This document shows, in pieces, positions 1-5,353 of a stretch of DNA of 5,353 nucleotides. This DNA comes from Nitrospirota bacterium (GTDB lineage Bacteria; Nitrospirota; JAOUDF01): positions 1 to 5,353 of the forward strand of contig JAOUDF010000170.1 in NCBI GenBank assembly GCA_029859385.1. Direction: 5' to 3'. The position numbers and the translations under genes were made by a program. Every line of letters starts with the position of its first letter. The first letter of the stretch is position 1. The notes below the pieces were generated by a model. The model searched no databases. It worked only from the letters and a program-made list of their open reading frames with translations, and had not been told where the DNA came from.

Positions 1-3
1 CGG

Positions 4-318
4 TTATTTGATGAAGCTGCAGCAGTAATCCACGATCCCTTCAGCCTTTATGGTGAAGGCCGAATTGGCGGGCACCTCGAAGCTCTCGCCGCCCTTGTAA
101 TCCTTCCACGCCTCTTCACCCTTCTGGCGCACGCGGCAAAGACCGTCCTCGATGAACATGATCTCCTTGTCCGCGGTGTTGAAGGTGTATTCACCGGGGA
201 GGATCACCCCCAGCGTCTTCTTGCTGCCGTCGGGCAGCTCGATGGTGCGGCTGGTGACCTTGCCGTCGAAATAGACATTGGCCTTCTTGATGACTGCGAC
301 ATTCTCGAACTTCGGCAT
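4..318 (-). CDS. ppnP: Pyrimidine/purine nucleoside phosphorylase PpnP (cupin, DUF1255/YaiE family)
   Basis: This 104-residue protein resembles the PpnP/YaiE family, small cytoplasmic beta-barrel cupins that split purine and pyrimidine nucleosides with phosphate into the free base and ribose 1-phosphate. The match to E. coli PpnP (about 94 residues, recalled) runs nearly end to end. It includes N-V-Y-F-D-G-K-V near residues 14-21 (E. coli has EYFSGKV), G-V-I-L-P-G-E-Y-T-F-N-T-A at 37-49 (GVMVEGEYTFSTA), and F-E-V-P-A-N-S-A-F at 80-88 (FNVPGHSEF). The C-terminal Y-C-C-S-F resembles YLCRY. The extra ten residues are mainly N-terminal. The ATG start is supported by AAGGAG five nucleotides upstream. 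The gene is complete and ends with TAA three bases from the window edge. It follows glgB in the same direction but across a repeat-bearing gap, so it need not be in that operon. Family assignment is strong; substrate range is inferred from the family only. Confidence 0.9.
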   Translation of the reverse strand: MPKFENVAVIKKANVYFDGKVTSRTIELPDGSKKTLGVILPGEYTFNTADKEIMFIEDGLCRVRQKGEEAWKDYKGGESFEVPANSAFTIKAEGIVDYCCSFIK

Positions 319-323
319 GTGTT

Positions 324-329
324 CTCCTT
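324..329 (-). promoter_or_regulatory. Ribosome binding site of ppnP
   Basis: On the minus strand the sequence reads AAGGAG followed by AACAC and the ATG at 318-316, a near-ideal Shine-Dalgarno match with 5-nt spacing that fixes the ppnP start. A second AAGGAG at 333-338 is about 14 nt from the ATG, too far to be the main site. Confidence 0.75.
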
Positions 330-348
330 CTGCTCCTTGATTTAGATG

Positions 349-417
349 GTCACCCCGGTGAAAACCGGGGTCCAGAAATATTTAAGACTGCTGGATTCCG
401 GCTTCCGCCGGAATGAC
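349..417. repeat. Pair of inverted REP-like palindromic units (REPIN-like doublet) between glgB and ppnP
   Basis: Two 27-nt units face each other across a 15-nt A+T-rich spacer. Unit 1 (349-375) is GTCA, stem CCCCGG, loop TGAAAA, stem CCGGGG, then TCCAG. Unit 2 (391-417), read on the minus strand, is GTCA, stem TTCCGG, loop CGGAAG, stem CCGGAA, then TCCAG. The flanks GTCA and TCCAG are identical and 20 of 27 positions match. The two outer stem pairs differ in a compensating way (CC/GG against TT/AA). Each unit can form a 7-bp hairpin (352-371 and 395-414, including the A-T pair at the base). The spacer 376-390 contains the palindrome AAATATTT (376-383). Similar GTCATTCC...GGAAT-CCAG elements are widespread as dispersed short repeats in bacterial intergenic regions, and paired inverted units are the layout of REPINs. 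The hairpins lie just after glgB in the transcript and might stabilise its mRNA end or attenuate readthrough into ppnP. Neither has a U-tract, so they are not standard intrinsic terminators. Copy number elsewhere in the genome is unknown. Confidence 0.8.
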
Positions 418-436
418 AAACCAGGGGCCTTCACCC

Positions 437-2650
437 CTACTCCCTCCTCAATTTAAACGCCACCGCGGCCAGCGGCGGCAGCACGATATTTATCGAAAAC
501 GGTTTCCCCTGCCAGGGCGTCGGCTCGGCCATGACGCCGCCGCTATTGCCCATGTTGCTGCCGTAATAGACCTCGGAGTCGCTGTTGAGCACCTCCTGAT
601 AGAACCCGCCTTCCGGCACGCCGAGCCGGTAGCCTGTTCGCGGCACCGGCGTAAAGTTGAAGGCAAAGGCGATGTGGTCCGCAGGGTCCTTGGCCCGTCG
701 CAAAAAGGCGATACTGCTGTTGTCGGCGTCGTGGAAGTCGATCCACTCGAAGCCGTGCCAGTCGAAATCGACCTGATGCAGGCTCGGCTCACCCTGATAG
801 AACTTGTTAAGGTCGGCGACAAATTTCTGGAGTTTGTGATGCGGTTCCCACTGGAGCAGGTGCCAGTCGAGGCTGCCGTCGAAATTCCACTCCTTCCATT
901 GCCCTATCTCGGCCCCCATGAAGAGGAGCTTCTTGCCGGGATGCCCGTACATGAAGGCCAGCAGAAGTCGCATGTTGGCGAACCGCTGCCAGAAATCGCC
1001 CGGCATCTTGTCAAGCAGCGAGCGTTTGCCGTGCACCACCTCGTCGTGAGAAAAGGGCAGGATGAAGTTCTCGGTGAATGCATAGAGGAGGCTGAAGGTA
1101 AGGTTCCCGTGGTGGTAGCGGCGGTGAATGGGGTCCTTGCTGAAGTATTCGAGAGTATCGTGCATCCACCCCATGTTCCATTTCATGGAGAAGCCGAGGC
1201 CGCCGGTGTAGGTCGGGCGGGATACGCCGCCCCACGAGGTCGACTCCTCGGCGCAGGTCATGACGCCGGGATGATACTGGTGGATCAGTTCGTTGAAACG
1301 CTTGAGGAAATCGATGGCCTCGAGATTTTCCCTGCCGCCGTAGCGGTTGGGCAGCCACTCGCCCTCCTTGCGGGAATAGTCGAGGTAGAGCATGGAGGCC
1401 ACCGCGTCAACTCTGAGGCCGTCGAGGTGGTATTTATCGAGCCAGAAGAGGGCGCTGGCGAGGAGAAAATTGGAGACCTCGTTCCGTCCGAAATTGTAGA
1501 TGAGGGTGCCCCAGTCCTGGTGTTCTCCGAGTCTCGGGTCTTCGTGCTCGTAGAGGTGGGTGCCGTCGAAATACGAAAGTCCGTGGCCGTCCTTGGGGAA
1601 ATGGGCGGGGACCCAGTCGAGAAGCACGCCGATCCCCTCCTGGTGGCACCGGTCGACGAAATACATGAAGTCTTCCGGCGTCCCGAAGCGGCTGGTGGGT
1701 GCGTAGTAGCCGACGGTCTGGTACCCCCAGGAACCGTCGAAGGGGTGCTCGGTGACCGGCATCAGCTCGATGTGGGTGAACCCCATCTCCTTCACGTAGG
1801 GGATGAGTTCGTCGGCCAGTTCGTGATAGGTGAGGAAGCGGTTGCCCTCTTCCGCCTTGCGGCGCCACGATCCGGGGTGCATCTCGTAAATGGCCACCGG
1901 CGCATCCAGGGCATTGCGACGCTCCCGTTCGTTCATCCATTGGTCGTCGTTCCACTGGTAGCGGTTGATGTCGTGGACGAGAGACGCCGTCTTCGGGCGC
2001 ATCTCCGCATAAAAGGCATACGGGTCGGACTTCTCCACGAGATAGTCGCCGTTCTTCGACTTGATCTCGAACTTGTATTTCTCGCCTTCCACAAGGCCGG
2101 GGATGAAGATCTCCCAGACCCCTGTCAGCCCACGGATCCGCATGGGGTGCCGCCTGCCGTCCCAGCGATTGAAGTCGCCGACAACGCTCACCCGCTTTGC
2201 GTTGGGCGCCCAGACGGCAAAGGATACGCCCTTTACCCCCTCCTTCTCGCACAGGTGCGCCCCCAGTTTTTCGTACTTCTTGTAGTGGCTCCCCTCCCCC
2301 ATGAGGTGGAGGTCGAAATCGCTCAAGACCGGCGGAAAGCGGTACGGGTCTTCAAGTTCCCACGAGTGTCCTTCGGCGTTTTCCAACCTGAGGCAATAGG
2401 GAAAAGGCTGGTCGCGGTCGGGGAATACCGCCTCGAAAAAACCCTCGGCGGCAACTTGCTGCATCGCGTGGGACTTCCCCCCCTTTTTCTCCACCACCCA
2501 CGCCTCAGCCGCCTCGGGCAGAAATGCCCGCACCGCAATTGACTTTCCGCCATTGACGGTCACGGGGTGGATGCCAAGGACCTCGAAGGGGTCCCAGTGC
2601 TCGGAATTCACGATGAGATTGATCTGTTTCTTCGTTGTTGTACTCTTCAC
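437..2650 (-). CDS. glgB: 1,4-alpha-glucan branching enzyme GlgB (GH13)
   Basis: GlgB makes alpha-1,6 branch points in glycogen by cutting an alpha-1,4 glucan chain and moving the released segment; it acts in the cytoplasm in glycogen synthesis. The 737-residue length is close to the E. coli enzyme (728). Two N-terminal carbohydrate-binding-like modules are visible, roughly 18-105 (H-W-D-P-F-E-V-L-G-I-H) and 140-225 (F-A-V-W-A-P-N-A, then G-D-F-N-R-W-D-G-R). A GH13 barrel follows at about 250-620 and an all-beta C-terminal domain to 737. All four GH13 regions are intact: D-W-V-P-A-H-F at 345-351; G-L-R-V-D-A-V with predicted nucleophile D415; A-E-E-S-T with predicted acid/base E468; F-S-H-D-E-V with transition-state stabiliser D536. 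The spacings of 53 and 68 residues between these acids equal those in E. coli GlgB (D405, E458, D526). The start is GTG, preceded by a purine-rich ribosome binding site inside the end of the upstream peptidase gene. No other glycogen gene is in the window. Confidence 0.97.
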   Translation of the reverse strand: MKSTTTKKQINLIVNSEHWDPFEVLGIHPVTVNGGKSIAVRAFLPEAAEAWVVEKKGGKSHAMQQVAAEGFFEAVFPDRDQPFPYCLRLENAEGHSWELEDPYRFPPVLSDFDLHLMGEGSHYKKYEKLGAHLCEKEGVKGVSFAVWAPNAKRVSVVGDFNRWDGRRHPMRIRGLTGVWEIFIPGLVEGEKYKFEIKSKNGDYLVEKSDPYAFYAEMRPKTASLVHDINRYQWNDDQWMNERERRNALDAPVAIYEMHPGSWRRKAEEGNRFLTYHELADELIPYVKEMGFTHIELMPVTEHPFDGSWGYQTVGYYAPTSRFGTPEDFMYFVDRCHQEGIGVLLDWVPAHFPKDGHGLSYFDGTHLYEHEDPRLGEHQDWGTLIYNFGRNEVSNFLLASALFWLDKYHLDGLRVDAVASMLYLDYSRKEGEWLPNRYGGRENLEAIDFLKRFNELIHQYHPGVMTCAEESTSWGGVSRPTYTGGLGFSMKWNMGWMHDTLEYFSKDPIHRRYHHGNLTFSLLYAFTENFILPFSHDEVVHGKRSLLDKMPGDFWQRFANMRLLLAFMYGHPGKKLLFMGAEIGQWKEWNFDGSLDWHLLQWEPHHKLQKFVADLNKFYQGEPSLHQVDFDWHGFEWIDFHDADNSSIAFLRRAKDPADHIAFAFNFTPVPRTGYRLGVPEGGFYQEVLNSDSEVYYGSNMGNSGGVMAEPTPWQGKPFSINIVLPPLAAVAFKLRRE

Positions 2651-2653
2651 TAG

Positions 2654-4801
2654 TTATCTCCCCTCCCAAACTCCCTTGCCCTTGTTGACTCCGTCGGAAA
2701 AGACAAGGTAGCTGTATTTACCGTAGTGAGTAATCTTTCTCCCCGCCGAGGTCGTGGCTCCGGGGCCAAGCCCCACCATGAACATCGCCCCTTTGTCCTG
2801 GTTGTCGGGGTTCCTCAGGGTAAGGAGGAGAAAGTCGCCCGGCTGGTCATAGGACGTGCCGTTCAATGTAAAGTTCGCTTGGCCGACCGATACCCCCTTG
2901 GGCAGCTCCCGCGCCAGCTTCGCAAAAACACGGTTCTCTTCGGGACCGCCGAAGACGATGATCGAGTACTCCTTCCACTCCCCCTCAACCACCTCGGTGT
3001 CGGTCTTGATGACGACACCACCGGCCCGGGCGAGCTGCCTGGCTATCTCACCGTAAGCAGCCCTGCTTTCATTGCTGCCGCCCGAGGGGAGGATGAAGAG
3101 CTGCTTGCTGTCACCCAGTACCTGCCCGATGACCGGCGGTATCTCCTCCCTGCCCAGCTTCCGGAAGATGTCGTAACTCGGGTCCAGCACCACCTTTACG
3201 GGATTCCCCGGCACCTTGAAACGTAACGGCGTCACCGTCTCATGGATGCGGCGGGTCTCGATGATCTCTCCCCCTTCATAGACTATCTTCACCGGCAGGT
3301 CAAGGAGATATGCCCCCTCGTCGGGAGTAATGCCCGGCCCCGACTGGGTCACCTCGACCTCAATTTCGTACTGGCCGTTTTTTCGTTCGACCTTCATCGG
3401 CGCCATGGTCAGCATGGGCGCCCCTGCCCGCTCTATCCACTGACGATAAAACCAGGCCAGCCGATAGCCCGACGTACGTTCGAAGACCTGCATCAGCTGC
3501 CGCCAGTCGACCGGCTTGAAGGCATACTCCACCACTACATGACGGAGGGTTTCGTAGAACTTCACATCCCCCATCAGCTTTCGCAGCATATGAAAGGTCA
3601 TGGCGGTCTTGCCGTAGCCTACGGCCCGGGTGGCGGGGGTGGTCCTCCCCCGGAATTCGGTGAGGGGGAAGTCCTGCCCGCCCGTCACATAGTTGGAGTA
3701 GTCGACACATATCTGCCGCCGGTAGTCCAGGGCATCGGCGGCGCTTTTGCGCTCCTTGTAGAGGTAGTCGGCGGTATAGGTGGTGAGCCCCTCCGACCAG
3801 TTGCCCCTGTCGTAATCGACGTAGACCGAGTTTCCCCACCAGTTGTGGGCAATCTCGTGGCCCAGCGACGTGCTGATAATGAAGGGGAGCTTGATAACGT
3901 CGCGACCCAGCAGCGTGTAGGAAGGCATGCCGTATCCCGTGGGATAGAAGTTCTCCACCACGGCAAACTTGGTAAAGGGGTAGCGCCCCAGGAGGTTCTG
4001 GTACAGTTCGAGGTACTCCTTCACGGCCTTTATGTAGTCGGCGGCAAGCCCCCGCTCCTCGGGGTAGAAGTAGGTGTATATCTTGATCGGCCCCAGCCGG
4101 TCCTCGGTGATCTCGTATTTACCGGCTACAAGGTGGAAATCGGGTGAAGGATAGGGGAAGTCCCAGGTCGTCACCAGCCGGTTCCCCTGCACCTCCCGCT
4201 GAATCCTCTCTCCTGCCGCCATCACTTCGTACCCGGCGGGAGTGTTAGCGGTGATGCGCCATGTGGGCATGCTCCCCGGTGTGTCGGGATACCAGCGGCC
4301 TTCGGCAGAGAGGAATATCCCCTCTTCGCCGATGATACCCGCGCTCTCATCGGCGATGAACTCGCGGGAAAAGGCCGGGACCTTGGGGACATCGTAGAGC
4401 GTCAGCGAATACACCATCTCCACCTGAACGATATCTGACGGCCACTTGTCCGGCAGCCACACCCTGAGAGTACGGGAGGTTTCCTTGCCCGAGCCCTCAA
4501 CGGATTCTCCCTTGTCTTTTTCGTAATCCCAGAACGCCTCTTTTCCGCCTACGGTGATCTTTTCCACGACCGCCCGGCTGTTCAGTGAAAAGGTGATCTC
4601 CTTTCGCCCCTCAGGCCGGAACAACGCGACGTTTTTCACCTTCATGAGATGTTCGCTGAGGTTGAAATCGATATCGAGGGTATGCGAAACAATGGTTGCC
4701 GGTGGGACCTTGCGAGGGATGGCCTCGCCTGGAGCGGCACTGAGAACATAGACAGCAATGGCAGCAAGGATGGGGAGGAAAACTCTCGTCACCCGAAACA
4801 T
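2654..4801 (-). CDS. Secreted M1-like zinc metallopeptidase with extra C-terminal domain
   Basis: The product (715 residues from the ATG at 4801) begins with a signal peptide: M-F-R-V-T-R, a hydrophobic stretch at 7-22, and a likely cleavage site after G-E-A at 27. It should therefore act in the periplasm or outside. Residues about 30-235 are beta-rich, like the M1 N-terminal domain. The gluzincin core spans roughly 240-460. It has H-E-I-A-H at 315-319 followed by N-W-W-G-N, a third zinc ligand E337 in W-S-E-G-L, and Y396 in a Y-G-K-T-A-M stretch that matches the transition-state tyrosine of M1 enzymes. Two things are unusual: 17 rather than 18 residues separate the second His from E337, and the GAMEN exopeptidase motif is replaced by G-Y-G-M-P-S-Y-T-L-L-G at 289-299. 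Residues about 465-545 look beta-rich, and about 555-715 form an additional alpha/beta-like domain. A GTG at 4807 could add two residues, but GAGGTG lies directly before the ATG and overlaps that GTG, so the ATG is preferred. Membership of the M1 clan is well supported; true aminopeptidase activity is not established. Confidence 0.88.
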   Translation of the reverse strand: MFRVTRVFLPILAAIAVYVLSAAPGEAIPRKVPPATIVSHTLDIDFNLSEHLMKVKNVALFRPEGRKEITFSLNSRAVVEKITVGGKEAFWDYEKDKGESVEGSGKETSRTLRVWLPDKWPSDIVQVEMVYSLTLYDVPKVPAFSREFIADESAGIIGEEGIFLSAEGRWYPDTPGSMPTWRITANTPAGYEVMAAGERIQREVQGNRLVTTWDFPYPSPDFHLVAGKYEITEDRLGPIKIYTYFYPEERGLAADYIKAVKEYLELYQNLLGRYPFTKFAVVENFYPTGYGMPSYTLLGRDVIKLPFIISTSLGHEIAHNWWGNSVYVDYDRGNWSEGLTTYTADYLYKERKSAADALDYRRQICVDYSNYVTGGQDFPLTEFRGRTTPATRAVGYGKTAMTFHMLRKLMGDVKFYETLRHVVVEYAFKPVDWRQLMQVFERTSGYRLAWFYRQWIERAGAPMLTMAPMKVERKNGQYEIEVEVTQSGPGITPDEGAYLLDLPVKIVYEGGEIIETRRIHETVTPLRFKVPGNPVKVVLDPSYDIFRKLGREEIPPVIGQVLGDSKQLFILPSGGSNESRAAYGEIARQLARAGGVVIKTDTEVVEGEWKEYSIIVFGGPEENRVFAKLARELPKGVSVGQANFTLNGTSYDQPGDFLLLTLRNPDNQDKGAMFMVGLGPGATTSAGRKITHYGKYSYLVFSDGVNKGKGVWEGR
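2658..2663 (-). promoter_or_regulatory. Ribosome binding site of glgB, embedded in the upstream gene
   Basis: The minus strand shows a purine run (2667-2657) ending in GGGGAG, then ATAACTA and the GTG start at 2650-2648. The run encodes the last residues of the peptidase gene (W-E-G-R), and that gene's TAA (2656-2654) sits between the site and the start codon. A terminating ribosome would uncover or reload this site, so translational coupling is likely. This layout supports the GTG start. Confidence 0.65.
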
Positions 4802-4804
4802 TTG

Positions 4805-4810
4805 CACCTC
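4805..4810 (-). promoter_or_regulatory. Ribosome binding site deciding the peptidase start
   Basis: On the minus strand GAGGTG is followed by CAA and ATG (4801-4799). GAGGTG is fully complementary to the 3' end of 16S rRNA. It also overlaps the TGA stop (4811-4809) of the preceding membrane protein gene. The GTG inside this site (4807-4805) is thus more likely part of the ribosome binding site than the start codon. Confidence 0.6.
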
Positions 4811-5353
4811 ACTGGATGAAATAACTGTGGGGGATGTTGTAGACGATGATCGTCAGTATGAGCCCAACGATCCCCAGCACGGCAAAGGTCCTGGTCGAAA
4901 AAAGCCTGAACCGCGCACCGATGAGGGCAGCGGTATAGAAAACCAGCGTAATCAGGCTCTTGTTGTCGGTGATGTCCCACCCCACCGGTATGCCGGTCCA
5001 TGGCGTCCCGAAGGTCTCCCAGGCAATAAGGCACCCCAGCGGAACGGCAAAGATGAAGAAGGCCACATTCCCCCAGAAGGCCGAGCTGTATGCCTTGCGG
5101 AAAAAGACATCCTGCCCCGTCCGCAGGTGACTTATGGAGTAGTAAAACGTATGGACCCAGTAGATGACCGCACCGATGGCGAGGACGATGTGAAGGATAA
5201 GCGCCCACCGCGAGGAGCTGCCCTCGTAGGTGACATAGTAGTACGCGGGCTTGTCCTTGTTGAGCGCCGTTGACGGCAGCACCAGTACATCGCCCTTTTC
5301 GCTTTCTATGCGAAGATAATAAAAGTGGCGCTTCCCCTTTGAAAGCCCGGGCA
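4809..5353 (-). CDS. Integral membrane protein of unknown function, N-terminus beyond the window
   Basis: I do not recognise this family. The frame stays open to the right window edge, giving 180 visible residues before the TGA, so the gene is 5'-truncated by the window. The GTG at 5282 that could look like a start is probably internal, because the 23 codons before it (F-Y-Y-L-R-I-E-S-E-K-G-D-V-L-V) continue a plausible beta-strand segment. Counting from the first complete codon, about 1-48 is a soluble part. Predicted helices follow near 49-72, 91-112, 131-147 and 154-173. Arginine and lysine cluster in the loops 77-86 and 147-154, while the loop 112-131 is uncharged or acidic. By the positive-inside rule this puts the soluble N-terminal part and the C-terminus in the periplasm. 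Helix 1 carries H54 and H67, thirteen residues apart, with H75 and H175 near membrane edges; haem or metal binding is possible but unproven. It is the first visible gene of the tight cluster with the peptidase and glgB. Confidence 0.75.
   Translation of the reverse strand, partial: PGLSKGKRHFYYLRIESEKGDVLVLPSTALNKDKPAYYYVTYEGSSSRWALILHIVLAIGAVIYWVHTFYYSISHLRTGQDVFFRKAYSSAFWGNVAFFIFAVPLGCLIAWETFGTPWTGIPVGWDITDNKSLITLVFYTAALIGARFRLFSTRTFAVLGIVGLILTIIVYNIPHSYFIQ

Noticed and set aside
376..390. The A+T-rich spacer between the two repeat units as a -10 box of a ppnP promoter
   Set aside because: TAAATA-like matches occur on the minus strand, but the only -35-like candidate (TTGTCA in unit 2) is about 29 nt away, too far for a sigma-70 promoter. 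The spacer is better explained as part of the repeat pair.
423..438. A small hairpin (AGGGG, 6-nt loop, CCCCT) overlapping the glgB stop, as a possible terminator
   Set aside because: The stem is only 5 bp, it overlaps the stop codon, and the following minus-strand sequence GGTTTGTC is not a U-tract.
413..2542. A 709-codon open frame on the plus strand, antisense across nearly all of glgB
   Set aside because: It lies exactly in register with glgB codons, so a stop would appear only where glgB uses TTA, CTA or TCA, codons that are rare in a G+C-rich gene. Its product is a Val/Glu/Arg/His/Pro-rich string without recognisable motifs, while the glgB frame has every GH13 motif.
2651..2653. A missing intergenic region or frameshift fusing the peptidase and glgB frames
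   Set aside because: Both reading frames are complete with intact ends; the short gap is normal operon packing.
3242..4147. A 301-codon open frame antisense to the peptidase gene
   Set aside because: It is also in codon register with the sense gene and is explained by avoidance of TTA, CTA and TCA codons. No domain is visible in its translation.
4758..5273. A 171-codon plus-strand frame opposite the membrane protein gene
   Set aside because: It is in register with the sense codons, highly charged and without motifs, whereas the minus-strand frame encodes clear transmembrane helices.

Overview
The window is an ordinary-looking bacterial chromosomal segment of moderately high G+C content. All four genes read right to left on the minus strand. 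The mix is a Gram-negative-type signal peptide on an M1-like metallopeptidase, a two-CBM48 GlgB, a PpnP homologue and a REP-like repeat pair. This fits a proteobacterium in the broad sense, and the protein texture resembles Geobacter/Desulfuromonadales. That placement is inferred from memory of families, not from a search.

Layout in transcription order, from right to left: (1) the 3' part of an unrecognised four-helix membrane protein (4809 to beyond 5353), cut by the window edge; (2) a secreted M1-like zinc metallopeptidase of about 715 residues (2654-4801); (3) glgB, the 1,4-alpha-glucan branching enzyme (437-2650); (4) a 118-bp gap holding two mirrored REP-like hairpins (349-417); (5) ppnP, a small cupin-type nucleoside phosphorylase (4-318).

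The first three genes are packed as an operon. The membrane gene's stop codon overlaps the ribosome binding site of the peptidase gene. The glgB ribosome binding site lies inside the last codons of the peptidase gene, with only 3 nt between that gene's stop and the glgB GTG start. Translation of the three is therefore probably coupled, even though glycogen branching is cytoplasmic and the other two products belong to the envelope. ppnP is set apart by the repeat pair and has its own strong ribosome binding site; no convincing promoter is visible for it.

I found no CRISPR array, tRNA, rRNA, insertion sequence or phage gene, and no sign of an undescribed multi-gene system. The points most worth a second look are the repeat pair with compensatory stem changes, the peptidase that keeps its zinc site but lacks GAMEN and has a shortened HExxH-to-Glu spacing, its extra C-terminal domain, and the coupling of that peptidase to glgB.
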